The notes below the pieces were generated by a model. That model saw only the letters and a list, made by a program, of their open reading frames with translations. It had not been told where the DNA came from and searched no databases. A stretch of DNA of 64,000 bases from positions 445,943,204-446,007,203 of the forward strand of contig NC_085138.1 of the NCBI RefSeq assembly GCF_035046485.1. The letters are read 5' to 3'. The position numbers and the translations under genes were made by a program. The stretch's first letter is position 1, and each line of letters opens with the position of its first letter. Shown one piece after another: positions 46,943 to 58,310 of the stretch. Source of the DNA: Aedes albopictus (Eukaryota > Arthropoda > Insecta > Diptera > Culicidae).

Positions 46943-47590
46943 TAATTGATTTGTACGGTGGCCACAAAAATCGGTAATTTTATCAATTTAATAAATGTAA
47001 AGCACTATAAAGGATTCAAAAAAGCATATTCTGAAGAATCCACTATAGCCCTTTCGAGACGGAGCGCAAAAAAGTGAAATTTCCATACAAATTGCTCAAC
47101 TTTGGCTCTCCAGAACTTTAAGATTCCCCAAAAAAGCAACAATTATTTTTCCTCATTTGAAAGAACTACTCTTTATCTTTCGATTTCTAGCTTTGACTAC
47201 CTAGATAAATCGGAAATTAAAAATATGTGACAGATAAAACTTTTTCATGTTTAACGGTTTTTGCCCGGTTTTTGTTTACCTTGTGGTGGCAAATTTCACA
47301 GACAATGTAAACAAAAGTTTGTTTACACACAAACAAGTATAAGTAATGGCTGAATTATTGAAACAGTTTACATCACATAAAACAAAGTATGAACAGAAGA
47401 AAAAAATATGCAAAACTGTTACCGCTCAACAGCACAATTGTGCTGGTTCGTCACGAAAGGGATATGCGAAGAGTGGACATAAAACTTGTAATTAATTTTA
47501 CGCTGGAATAATATATTTAGCTAACACTGCTAAAAAGCCACAGAAGTAAACTTCGGTTTTTAATGTTTCCATAACTAGCGCCATACCCTA
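46943..47590. other. No gene recognised
   Basis: AT-rich sequence with no credible coding frame. Confidence 0.3.
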
Positions 47591-47788
47591 AGGTACACCG
47601 GGGCAAGTTGAAACAGCGGGTTAACTAGATATTTTCTAATGATGATAAACATTTTGATCGCCATAACACATAGTGTTTGATTCAAACAATCTTTTAGCAA
47701 AGGATAAATTTCCAAATTGTATTGGAATCTACTTCAAAATTTCGTGTTTCATCTTGCCCCACCCGTTTCAACTTGCCCCGGTGTACCT
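47591..47788. mobile_element. TA-flanked MITE with 24-bp near-perfect termini
   Basis: AGGTACACCGGGGCAAGTTG... at the left is mirrored exactly by ...CAACTTGCCCCGGTGTACCT at the right, with TA on both sides (47589-47590, 47789-47790). The 198-bp interior is non-coding. Tc1/mariner type is inferred from the TA. Confidence 0.85.
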
Positions 47789-47790
47789 TA

Positions 47791-48557
47791 TAGCAAATGA
47801 GTGAATTTTGTGAAAAAAAGTTTCTGCATAATTAGCTTCCGGGAATTTCATGTTATGCGGATGGGGTCAGATTATTTGTTACTCAATTTAGTTAGCGTTC
47901 ATAAATCGAGCCTAACAGAAAGGGTACTTACATTAGCCGAAGTGAAATTCTCCCCGGAATAAAAAAAAGCAATACAATCCATTTCCATTTCCGGGTTTGC
48001 ATTGCTCTTCGTTACCCCGCAAATTGCTTCCAATACCCCTCACGGTTTGCGTTGTGCTGTGTTCCCCATTCCTAATCTTGTCTTCTTGAGTTTTCTCGCA
48101 AGTTATGCACGAGGACAACATCATGTAAGAAAGGATGTCTCCACCACGAAGCGTGGCGGTCGTCTATGTGCTCTGTTCGTTTACATATGAACGCTTCCAT
48201 CTTCATTGAGTTCTCCTATCAGACGTTGCCACCCATCTTAGGTCAACATTTGGATATGATGTCGGTTGCGATTCATTCGATTGGGCTGATTTTTAATTTG
48301 AATGGGAAACGAAGACGGCGATCGCTTACCCAAAATCAATTGAATTGCGTGGAATACCACTGGGAAACCACAATGGACCTTACGTTGGTGACAGCTTTTT
48401 ATTGGGGACGTGATTGTATGTCTAACATCGCACAACTACAGCTGGGACCTATAACATACGGTGCAACCCACTTCAGTTTTTGAAACATAATTAGCATATA
48501 ATATGCCAAAACAACATACAAAAAATCAGTTAATTTGGATGTAAGTCAGCCAAGCTA
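47791..48557. other. No gene recognised
   Basis: Unassigned sequence. An open frame at 48166-48483 (about 105 codons) has no recognisable domain. Confidence 0.3.
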
Positions 48558-48606
48558 TCGCAGTGGGCGTAAAGTGGGTGGTACCGTGTTGTAAGACTCC
48601 TGACTG
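48558..48606. mobile_element. Solo right terminus of the 22336-22753 family
   Basis: GCAGTGGGCGTAAAGTGGGT...AGACTCCTGACTGTA closely matches the right end of the mariner-type MITE at 22336-22753. No left partner was found nearby. Confidence 0.55.
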
Positions 48607-48725
48607 TATATACATAATTATGGCGCGAATAGTAGGACTATCAAGTTGGCGCCGCCACTGCCGCCAACCTTCGCTCCAAGAAGCATAAATGGGAAGTCAA
48701 GTGTGACATACCACCACCGAGAGCT

Positions 48726-49119
48726 CGCTACCCGAGCAGGAGAAAATAGCTGAAGAATAACTAACTCAGGTATGGAAAATCGAATACCTACAATCTGAAT
48801 GAGGTATTAAGTAGCCCTGCATAAGAGGTAAAATACCTAAAATAATAACTGGTGTGTATTCTGTGCATAACGCGTGAATAATGACATCAAGTATGGCAAT
48901 ACCTAAATAATAATCGGCGTTTTTTCCATACAAATCGTGATTTTTCCATAATTGAATAATACCTCAACACCAAACCAATAACTCATTGAGGTATTGTATC
49001 AATCAATACCTTCAAAATACCAAAATAAGTTATTTTCAATACCTGGATAACGGACCAATATCTTGTCTTGGTATGATACCTGACTTTGGTATTCGTTATT
49101 CATTCCTGCTCGGATAGCG
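48726..49119. mobile_element. MITE rich in GGTATT/AATACC with CGCTAYCCGAGCAGGA termini
   Basis: CGCTACCCGAGCAGGA at the left is mirrored by TCCTGCTCGGATAGCG at the right with one mismatch. Dozens of AATACC/GGTATT motifs fill the interior in both orientations, giving extensive self-complementarity. Non-coding. Confidence 0.7.
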
Positions 49120-49759
49120 AATATATGTATAGAACCAGAAGAAGGAGGAAACAAAAGATCGATTAAATGCCGCCGATATTGTCGTTTTCTTAGACGGGAA
49201 GAACGAGTGGTGGATGAGATGTAGCAGGCTATGGCTGTGACTCGATGGCCTTTGGCCTAGATTGCGATGATAGAGACATATGCTTATTTTCCTCGTTTTC
49301 TGTCGTGCAAGGTCCTGGCCCTTCGTCGCTTGATTATTGTGTCAATTCACAAGTGAAATTGTGACCATGAAGATGGGGAGAATAGATAGGTTGGGAGATT
49401 TTTCCTCTCAAGTTCAAAATGATGCCGGTAAGGTTACTAAAGTATTTACATCGTTATCCATCAAAATTGTTATTGAATAAAATGACAACTTCTTCATGAT
49501 GTTTGTCGGATGTATTCTACGCCATACTTGAGTTCTTTCGACGGAAGTCCAAAGTTTACCCGTATGACTCATATGGAAAAACACACTTTCTAGTTCCACA
49601 AACTTCAGATAAAGTTCTTAGATAAGGTGCTCCTTGGAACTTGTTCGGAATATTCAAGTTCCTAAGAGATCAAGATCAGGAATCCTAAATTTCTTTATTG
49701 AAAAAGTTATCATCATAGATCTTATTGGAAATTTGCCTTTTATTTTATAGGAAATATTC
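49120..49759. other. No gene recognised
   Basis: Unassigned AT-rich sequence between elements, without coding signal. Confidence 0.3.
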
Positions 49760-49915
49760 TGGGAATCGTGTATCATTGTACTTGCCTTACAATATACAAG
49801 TTCTTGCAATGGCAGACAAAGGAAGTCCTTGAATTAGTAACTGTGGAAGAGCTCAAAGAACACTAAGTTGAAGGAAAGAAGGCCAAGTTCCAGTGAGAAC
49901 GTAGAGCCACAAAGG
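49760..49915 (+). mobile_element. 5'-truncated SINE
   Basis: It matches the body of the SINE at 27382-27636 (TCATTGTACTTGCCTTACAA, GCAATGGCAGACAAAGGAAG, AGAACACTAAGTTGAAGG) but lacks the tRNA-like head with its promoter boxes. Confidence 0.75.
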
Positions 49916-50177
49916 AAAAGGAAGAACTGAGAAGTGAAGGCAGATTTTTTTGAAGTTTATCCTGAACAGAAAATCGTGAACAATAAACACTCTTATAGTA
50001 GGCCAGGGAGTTTAGAAGATCGAAAAAGCTTATAGGAAGAACACGCCGCGGTATAGGCATACCCCTATGAACGGAGTGCGAATTCCGAAAAAGCTACCGA
50101 TCGATAGAACTTGTGATGAAAACAGAACAATACATAGGCAGTCGGGTGCCTGAAACTTTTGCCAGTCTTGGTAAGGT

Positions 50178-50419
50178 CACAGACAAACAGACGTAACACT
50201 TTTGAAATTTCCATCGACCACGCTTTTAACGATCATTTTAAATTTTCATAGTTATGGCTTTCGTTTTTCTATGCGTTTGACGTTTCACACTAGCGCCTTC
50301 TGTTGACGATATGGCACAACACAGTGATTCGTGCAACTTTTCCACCATGTGATGGTAGTGTGAGCTGGGCGATGGATTTCCATGAAAATCGTTCAAGGTG
50401 TTACGTCTGTTTGTCTGTG
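50178..50419. mobile_element. MITE family with 7-bp target duplication, copy 2
   Basis: CACAGACAAACAGACGTAAC at the left is mirrored by GTTACGTCTGTTTGTCTGTG at the right. GTAAGGT is duplicated at 50171-50177 and 50420-50426. Collinear with 43855-44117, 22 bp shorter inside. Both copies give 7-bp duplications, which is unusual. Confidence 0.9.
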
Positions 50420-50599
50420 GTAAGGTGGTATGAACTACCAACCAAGCCGATCTGTTTAAAAGCACAGGTCGTAGGCAGAAGTTTCACGCATTCGATGTAT
50501 TCGTTCAATACATGGCCTACTTTTATTTATTTGTTTTATTGATGTTTCTCGGTGAGCCAATGACAACTATTGGTTTAACATTGTGACGTTTCGGCTTAC

Positions 50600-51390
50600 T
50601 GTTTTCCTTCAGCCATCCTCAGACAATTGTCTAAGGGGCACTTCAGGGGATCTCAGGGGCGTTTTAGGGAATCTCAAAGTGATTCCAGATAGTCTCGGGG
50701 GCGCTTCAAGAGGTTTCAGGGAGATTTCGAGGCATTTCAGAAAGTTTCAGAGCATTTTCTGCGGATTTCAGAGGCGTTACGCTGGTGTTTGGTTTTGGGG
50801 GGATTTCGACCCTGACCCCATTGAAGCGCCTATGAAATCAACGTTATCAATTTGAAATGCCCCTGAAACCCCTTGGAACGCCTTTAAAGGGGCTCCAGAA
50901 ACCCCCTGAAACGAACCTGAAAACCCCTTGAAACACCCCTGGAATGTTATCCCAAATAACATTTTTATGACCAGTTAACCTTGTAGAGGTTTTGAGAAAC
51001 ATCATAAAACCTTATACCTTTTATTTTGGTTCAATGGTGATTCTAAGAATCACTTCTTGTCTACTTGACTGAAAAATGTTACTTGGGATCAAACGCTCAA
51101 AAAACCTCTAGGAACACCCTTAAAATGTTCGTGAGACCCCTGAAACTCTCTGATATGCCTCTGAAATGTTTTGATACACCTTGAAACGTCCCTGAAACCC
51201 CATTGATACTATTGAAACGCTCATGAAATCCCCGTTATCCCAATAAAACATCAACAAAGCCTGACGGAACACTCTTAATAAAAGATTCCTGAAATCCCCT
51301 GATACAATAGCCTCAAAACGCCCCTGAAGCCCATTGGACCCCTTTTTAGAGCTCTCTGGGAAGTTCCTGGAAACCCCTTTGACCCCCTAT
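50600..51390. repeat. Degenerate GGGGC/TTTCAGG minisatellite in two opposed blocks
   Basis: From about 50640 to 50790 the + strand repeats phrases like GGGGCGTTTTAGGG and GGTTTCAGGGAG. From about 50850 to 51390 it repeats the complement (CCCCTGAAACCCCTTG). A MITE at 50951-51087 interrupts the second block. Period is roughly 20 bases with drift. Confidence 0.7.
50951..51087. mobile_element. MITE of the CCCAAGTAACA family
   Basis: CCCAAATAACATTTTTATG at the left is mirrored by GAAAAATGTTACTTGGG at the right. The interior shares TTTTGAGAAACATCATAAAACC with the element at 40954. It is inserted in the minisatellite. Confidence 0.7.
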
Positions 51391-51956
51391 GTCGAATGGC
51401 CGGGAGCGAACCCGTTCTCGTGAACTAGATTCCCTCATTAAAGACCTAACTTAATCTATGTACAAAATTCCCTCTTTTTATGCTATTTTAAAGATATACA
51501 GTATGCACACCTCCAGCCAATGGCATAAAAAGAGGTTTCAGTGTAATGTTAAGACAATTTCAAAACTTGCCAATCAGAGGTTTTCAGAGCATGCACCGCG
51601 GTTCACTTGGTACACTACAAAGCCTTTACAAGTGCACCGCGACACTTCAAAAATGCTGTCTTTACTTTGGAAGATATGACCTGTTTGATGAAAATCTAAT
51701 TGAATAATTGAAAACCTGTAAGGTTTAAGGCAAAAGAAGAATAAAAATAATAAAAATGAAAATGGATATATTACTGATTTCAAATTTTGTTCACCAGGAA
51801 TACTGCTGAAAATGTGTTTATAATTTTCAAAGGGATCTTCCTCCGATATCCGAATGAATTGGAAAAAACAGGAATGAATTTACCAAGTTTTTTTTTCACT
51901 AATATGCCTAAGTTCTGAAAATGGAGCTTCCATTTTCTTGCAAGGAAATCGTCATA
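51391..51956. other. No gene recognised
   Basis: AT-rich sequence with short, unremarkable open frames. Confidence 0.3.
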
Positions 51957-52172
51957 TAGGGTAGTGGACGTATTTTGGCCCGGGGCATATGTTTTGGCCC
52001 ACCCTGGGTTTTTCATAACATTTATCATATCTCCACAAAATCTTGGCAAATGATTATTGGAACCTCCAATATTCATTTGCCAAGATTTTGTAGAGAATAT
52101 AAGATAAATGTAATAAAAATTTTAGGGTGGGCCAAAATACATGCCTCGGGCCAAAATACGTTCACTACCCTA
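51957..52172. mobile_element. Inverted-repeat MITE with TTTTGGCCC motifs
   Basis: TAGGGTAGTGGACGTATTTT at the left is mirrored by AAAATACGTTCACTACCCTA at the right. GTTTTGGCCCACCCT is mirrored by AGGGTGGGCCAAAAT, and the centre contains AATCTTGGCAAATGA with its mirror. No target duplication could be fixed. Confidence 0.8.
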
Positions 52173-53255
52173 TCTCTCCAGAAATCCAGCAGTGGTCTTT
52201 GGAAATCTATTATTCAAGCAAGGATCAACGCAGAACTTTGCCGAAAATCTCGTTAGAAACTCGCAAAAAATATCACTATTTTGGCAGGAATTCAACTATG
52301 AATCTGCTCAGGGTCTCACCAAACATTACAAAGCATTTTCTACCAAAATTTTCGTATATTTTTCTTTTTTTTTTTTAACAATTTGACAGTTTTGACAAAT
52401 TTTCCATTAAGAAAATGTGTCAATCGTGCTAAGCTCCGATAAGTGATGAAAAAAATGCGAGGCAGTTCATAAGCATATCAGTGTATCAACTATTAGTATA
52501 TGCACCTGGGCGTTGTTTTGATTTAAAAAGACAGCATTTCTGACAAAATTTGAAATTTTTTAAAATCTTTGGAATTCTAAGAAAAACTCTTGGAGAAGAC
52601 AATGACAAGACCATATGAAGAGTTCTTGCTGAGATCACGTAGTTCATGATGGACCTACTAACAAAACGCTTTTGAAAGGAAGCTCTCTTAAACTGTTCTA
52701 CAGGGAAAATGATAGTTGCTCGGAATTTTCGTTTTAATGATAAGACGAAGAGCAAACGATACACTCGCAGCTATGGAAGTGAGTGAAAACATATTTTTGC
52801 TCACCTTTTCGTACTGGAGATTTAACAATCCAGACTTTCGTTGAAAATAGACGCGAGCCACAATCGAATGTTCATGAGAATGAGTGAAAATTCGAAACAA
52901 AAGAACATTGGTCAAATTTTAATAAATAAAAGAAATTGTTCATTAAACTCGCCATAAAAACAGAAATGTAGGAAAATGTCTGCCTTTTTTCATTGAGTTA
53001 ATCTTAAATAATGTGAGTTTTTTTTTTTGTGAATAAATTTTTAAGAGTCACGACTGCAAATATACCAACAAACATTATTGCTGTATAACAGTTGAATAAG
53101 CCGCACTGAAGCTTGATTTTACAAATTTTGGCTGAATAAGCTGTTATTCAGATATCAACAGCCCCTTCGCAGAAAAAATGGCATTATTATTACGAAATCT
53201 GTGGAGAAATTCAACGCTGGGTTCTTGGAAAAGTTACTCTCTAAAATAAAAGCTC
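52173..53255. other. No gene recognised
   Basis: AT-rich sequence. Overlapping short open frames near 52127-52386 have no recognisable domain. Confidence 0.3.
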
Positions 53256-53505
53256 TCATTTTTGAGTAACGCCCATGCCGCACAAGGACTGTGTTGGAAA
53301 CACACATTTTTTTAAATTGCTCGTACGCTCACATTTTTGCAAAATATCAATATTTTTCGGTATTTGAAGGTGGTTTATAAACCCAGTGAAGTTGCCATGT
53401 CGAAATTATTGCAAAATACATCCTCATGTGAGCGTACGAGCAATTTTAAAAAAATGTGTGTTTCCAACACAGTCATGTGCGGCATGGATGTTTACTAAAA
53501 ATGTG
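53256..53505. mobile_element. Foldback element around TGCTCGTACGCTCACA
   Basis: Left arm GCCGCACAAGGACTGTGTTG...TTGCTCGTACGCTCACA is mirrored by TGTGAGCGTACGAGCAA...CAACACAGTCATGTGCGGC. Core arms are about 65 bp, with weaker extension outward. The loop is about 85 bases. Non-coding. Confidence 0.75.
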
Positions 53506-54098
53506 CAGGCCGAACACATTTTTGAGCGTAGCCGTTTTTGCGTGTACTGGTGCACCCTAGAGAAATTTCTGAAACAATTCCCACTGGAAGCGATATTTTG
53601 CATCGAACTTCGGGACACATTGCTGATGGAACTTATTTTTATTCAATGAAAAAAATCACAGTATTACTGAAAACATTCAAGAAAAAATCGCCTGCATTCT
53701 TTGCTTATGGCAATTCTGTAAGAGGTTTTCCCAAAACTTTGTGGAAATACCTTCAGGTATTGCCGGAGATATTTGGGAAGAGTTTTACAGAAATCAAATA
53801 AAACTTCCATAGGAATAACCAATGGAGTTTGTGCTACAGCTCCTGGAGTTCCCTTGGTTGAAAAACTCACTATCTTTATGCGAGCCCGAGTTTCAGATCA
53901 CTGTGGCGCTAGAAAAGTACGTCCGCATCGCGACAAGTTAACCCTGATCGGAGTCAATCAATATGGCAGTTTAAAGTTTTGCAAAATCATTTTGACTGGA
54001 AAACCGCAAGCCCTTAAAAAGGTGTCAAATAGGCCGAAACGTCGAAAATAATCAAAGATGAGAATTTTAACTTATATATTTTTTTAAATAATACTATT

Positions 54099-54578
54099 CC
54101 AGGTAACAATTTGATGCTGAATAATCGCTTTTCCTACCATTTTAAAGCAGCCTTCATTTGAACAAAAGCTGAGCACAAGCACAACAATGCATTATCCAGC
54201 CCCTAAACATCTAATTTTAGTGATTTTATCCAACCTTAAGCTGGTTTGAGGTTCATTGTAAGGCTGATTTAAGGCTTTATATGCGCTTAGTCAGCATATT
54301 TCAATATTAAAAAAAACATTTTTTAAACTTATATTTGATTAAAGGTTGAACAACAGATGATTAATTCTGCATATTGGTGTATGTTCCAAAGCTGGTTACA
54401 GAGATGAATAATATTCTATTCAACTTGATATTCAGCTATCTATGTATTGCTGATCAAAGAGGTTGAACAAGCAATACTTCAGGCCAATATTCAGCTGTCA
54501 TTGTATTCAGCCACTGCCACCATTAACCAACCAATGTTCAGCTGATACTCTGACTGTTCAGCATTCATTGTTACTTGG
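54099..54578. mobile_element. MITE with CCAGGTAACA/CCCAAGTAACA termini
   Basis: CCAGGTAACAATTTGATGCT at the left is mirrored by AGCATTCATTGTTACTTGGG at the right. The 480-bp interior repeats GCTGAAT and TTCAGC motifs in both orientations. Related ends occur at 36894, 40954 and 50951. Confidence 0.65.
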
Positions 54579-55304
54579 GTTTCCACGCAAACAGTAAGAA
54601 ATTTTTCTGAAAAACTGGCGAAACTTGGCGAAACGAAAAAGTGTATGTGAAACCATTTCTCATGTTTCATATAATAATCCTTCGATGAAACTTTTATCAA
54701 GCAAAAGCTGATACTTATTTCTACTTCTGTAATAGTCCTTGGTCATTTTGAAATTTAAGAATGCATCCGTATCCGTTGATTTTGTTATTTTTCTTCCATT
54801 TGTTGGCCACTTGCTCTACATCAGTTTATGTGACTCTTGTATGAATACATTTGGTCACATAGGAGTTATACAAGAGAAATATTCAGAAGGAACACATATA
54901 TAAAACATACAATTTACGTGAAGCGCTGTATAAAGTAAGTTTTAGAACTGAAACCTAGCCAAAGAAGGCCAATTGTATTTACCAATAGTACATAGTACAT
55001 AAATTGAAAACTGAGTTAACCAATCGCACCCAAATAGTTTGCATCTCTCAACATTGCTCACTTTTAGATTGTAGTTTAGTAGATAAAAACGAACACCTTC
55101 CTCGGTTTGAAATGCATACTGTGTGCATGCTGTTCTTAATAAATAAAAGCTGCTATATCTGGAACATTTGTCTATCAGTTGTTGTGTTTTATTATTTTCG
55201 ATTTCCTTTCTGTAAGAAAAAAGCAACTATCTAAATTTAACAAAACAATTTAAAAAAAAATCTACAACACTGTCTCTAATTCAAATTCTGAAAATCTTAA
55301 ATTT
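54579..55304. other. Non-coding sequence leading to the distal acceptor
   Basis: AT-rich sequence. Short open frames at 54942-55234 on both strands lack recognisable domains. It becomes pyrimidine-rich from about 55300. Confidence 0.3.
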
Positions 55305-55325
55305 ACTTTCTTTAATTTTTTACAG
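55305..55325 (+). other. PMCA: Strong splice acceptor for the distal PMCA exon
   Basis: The tract ACTTTCTTTAATTTTTTACAG ends at 55325. Polypyrimidine length and CAG/A junction are close to the insect ideal. It lies at the border between repeat-rich sequence and a 2.8 kb UTR-like island, as expected for the start of a terminal exon. Confidence 0.6.
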
Positions 55326-55363
55326 AGAAATTCGCGGTTTGGACAAAATCGACAACAGTATAA
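55326..55363 (+). CDS. PMCA: Candidate alternative C-terminal coding exon of PMCA (PDZ-ligand isoform)
   Basis: Joined in phase 1 to the donor at 11227, this exon replaces the last ten residues of the read-through isoform with EKFAVWTKSTTV and a TAA stop, giving about 1200 residues. The ending S-T-T-V fits the class I PDZ ligand rule (Ser/Thr-X-Val). Vertebrate PMCA b-type splice forms are known to end in comparable PDZ ligands, so the sense is good. Seen in sequence: the acceptor, the phase match and the stop. Inferred: that the splice is used. The internal donor at 10921 is also phase 1 and would give the same tail without the calmodulin-binding segment. In the other two phases the exon also terminates soon (after 15 and 28 residues), so it is terminal in any reading. 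Confidence 0.5.
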
Positions 55364-58209
55364 ATTCCTTTGATATACGATTGAAGAAGGGAAGATCTCG
55401 CGCGGTTCATTGATTTCTTTCTAATGAGAGTTTAGAAAGCAATAATCTTGTTGGTAGGATGCGAATACCAATATAACCCAGACTTAGGAACAGTAGCAGG
55501 AGTAAAAGAAAAAAAGTGTAGCGGTGCGGAAAGCAAAACGGGAAGAGGAGCACTAGCAAAATAACAAACGCAATCAGAGTTCAGAGCATTTGCATTTCGT
55601 CATTTATTCACTTGTTTTCTTTCCAAAGTTGTTACGACCTTGAACGACGAGCTGTGTTTGTTGAGTAGGCGCTGAAGAGGTGCTTTCCCAAGCGAATAAT
55701 GCAGCGCAGCAAAGTAGGCCACCATCTCTTCTAGAACCAATACGTAGGATTGGAATGAACCGAACGGAACGAGGAAACAGTTGACGTTTTATTTTTTGTG
55801 CGAGAGAAAGCGAGAGAGTGAAATCAAAGCCAATGGATCATAGTAAAAAATATGAACTAAAAGGAAATGAAATAGGTCACAGCTTGCTGTGATTGCTGGA
55901 CAAGTCGGAACTATTGTATAGTAGGAAGATAAAGCAACCTTTGAATCAAGTTTAACGGTTTATATAGCGAATAATATATACATAGACTAGATCGACACGC
56001 GAAACAGAAAAAAATGAGTATTATGTTCGAATGATGAAGAAGAAGAAAAAACTTATGGTTATTACAAGGAGTTTAAAAGTTTACTTATGACAAACCACAC
56101 ACTCACCCTTCCACAAACACAGGAACCAAATCAAGTTGACTTAACCATTAAACAAACAATCACATTTAACTCACACATTTACAAACCATTGCTTTTACGA
56201 TCATCACCGAGTCAGAACAACACACGTGGACACACACACTTATACAACTATTGTTTAGGTTATCGACTAGGAGACGTGTGAACAAAATCGAATGAACCAC
56301 TTTGCAATCATCGTAGTTATTCGTGGAGTTTCAGGGTACTCTTTCAATGATTTCACACAAAGTAAGTAATTAGGCAAAATATGACAGTTAAATGACTTAT
56401 GTTGCGCATCAGCGAGGAAAATCGACCACTAAGTAGAAATTTCTTTATGTAAATCTGAAGGATCGCAGAGGCATTTATCGTTTAAATTGTTTTGTCCGTC
56501 TATGTTGTTGTTTTTTTTTCTGTCTTCTACTTTTCATTGTTGATTAGCACGTCATGTCACGTTAAATTTAAACCAAACGTTGAAGGTGAGCTGAGAGCCG
56601 TACATAGTATAGAGAAGAAAACAATGTTTAAAGTACTGTTTTTCTGCCTTATAGTTAAGAACGAAAGAAAAGTGACAAAGTCTTGAATCGACCTATTAGT
56701 AGAGGTGAAGCACCTTTCAAAACCACACAAAGATAAAATCCAAAAATTATGAGCAATTAGTATATATCAAAAGACAGCCGAATCCCCTCTAGAGAAAGTA
56801 ATCTTAAAAGAAAAACATGAAGAAGAGCGCAGTCGGTCGCCTACTGCTCTCTATATACAGAATATCTAGTCCTATTTCCCTATCCTCTTCAATCGACGAC
56901 TGACGAAGACCTAACCTCCATCCTCTGAACAGACACACGAGCACGTGCGTTTGGATGCGTGAAAACCAAGCGCTCACACATAGGGAAGGTTAAAGAAGTA
57001 GGCGCAGAGATTAAATCGCGATCGAAATGATGATGATGATGATGAAGTTGATCAAGAAACTGATATCTCTAGGTGAATTAGGGCAAACAACAAAACAAGC
57101 ACAGCTACGAAAATATAACAAGGATGTGCGAACGTCTCGCTTCTCGAGAAGTGACACCCGGTTTATCTCTCGAGTCGGTATTCTTGTCTGTCAGAGCGCG
57201 AAATCTGCCGAGGCCGCGTAGCTCTGTAATACCTATCAGTTGAGAAACGTGTTTGAAAAAGTTTATCTTAATTTCCCTTTTGTTTACGTTGTTGTCTAGG
57301 CGATCGCAGGCGGCGTACGGTTCATTGCCATCCGCCGCTTGCTTTTGTAATGCGATCGTGCTAGAAAACAAATCCGGGATCAGTGGAACTACCATTTTAG
57401 GGATTGCATTCTGATCGATTGAACCACTTTTGCTATTGAACCAAACGCCTGCTAGGTTTAAACAATTTTCCCTTAAAAAAAAGAACTAAGTCAACGCCTA
57501 CTACATCCTTCCCGACACTTTCCTATTCATCAGCCGGCAGCCGAAACTAACCCCGTTAACAAGCGAGACTAGTCGTTTGGATCGCGTCGTCTTCGCTCGG
57601 TCTCAGACAGTCCAACCAAAAAAAAAAAAACAAACAAACAAAAAATGCAAGCCATCGAACAAAAAAAAACAATGAGGATCGAATGAAGATCGACACGCCA
57701 CTTCCAGGGGTGTGACTGCAGCATCTTCCAAACTGAGCAAGGATGAAGCACGCGCACAACGGAAACCGCAAGAACCGTGTGGTGCGTGGCATGTATGCAT
57801 GCGTACGACGGCGCGTGTCGTGTAAGCGCTAGCAAACATGCGTAAGAGAGAGACAGTGGATTGTGGATTGTAATGCACTGCGATTAGGAAAATCGGGTCT
57901 GCATTCAACGGCGATTGGCGATGGTGGTGGTGGTGATGCCAAGAACGCGTGATCTGGAATCTGGAACAGCGCAGCGGTGGGACACGCTTGTCAATGCAGC
58001 CATCGGCGAACTCCGGATTGCTCCGGATCGTGTGGGCATCGTGGGAATCCGCGGGGTTTTCGGAACGGTGTTGTTGGTGGGTTGAGGCTAACTAACTTTT
58101 GAGAGTTAAGGGACGACAGCATACATCTCCGGCTGACAAAACGTGTAACATAACCTACTAATGTATTGTAATCTATGCTTCCGAAACTGAAACTGTTTTG
58201 TCATTTTAG
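55364..58209 (+). other. PMCA: UTR-like unique island 3 (probable distal PMCA 3' UTR)
   Basis: About 2.8 kb almost free of recognisable transposons, with A-runs, CA-rich tracts, a (GAT)n tract near 57027-57044 and a more GC-rich part from 57690 to 58080. It follows the candidate terminal exon directly. No canonical AATAAA was noticed on the + strand, so the true 3' end may use a variant signal or lie elsewhere. Open frames inside are short and unremarkable. Confidence 0.45.
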
Positions 58210-58310
58210 GATCATTCGGATGGTTGGACAGATACCGCCTTGGATGGAATGTCGCCTGAGCAGTAGCACTAGACAAGGATCATCGGAGAGCTACGAACAA
58301 CGAAGTCCTC
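58210..58310 (+). CDS. Candidate coding exon of unknown identity
   Basis: A branch-like CTACTAAT near 58158 and the acceptor TGTCATTTTAG precede 58210, and the donor CCTC|GTAAGG follows 58310. One frame is open throughout (starting IIRMVGQIPPWMECRLSSST) and ends in phase 1, exactly the phase needed by the next candidate exon at 59721. The other two frames stop early: one gives DHSDGWTDTALDGMSPEQ then stop, the other 16 residues beginning SFGW when the split first codon is counted. It could be a further alternative PMCA tail or part of a neighbouring gene. No domain is recognised. Confidence 0.3.

Noticed and set aside
43915..50465. Two similar minus-strand frames sharing PQTNRRNTLNDFHG
   Set aside because: They fall in the two copies of the 7-bp-duplication MITE, and the sharing reflects the element and not protein conservation.
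55326..55415. Reading the distal exon as EIRGLDKIDNS... (28 residues)
   Set aside because: This frame needs a phase-2 donor. The good PMCA donors at 10921 and 11227 are both phase 1, so the STTV frame is preferred. It is kept as the main alternative.
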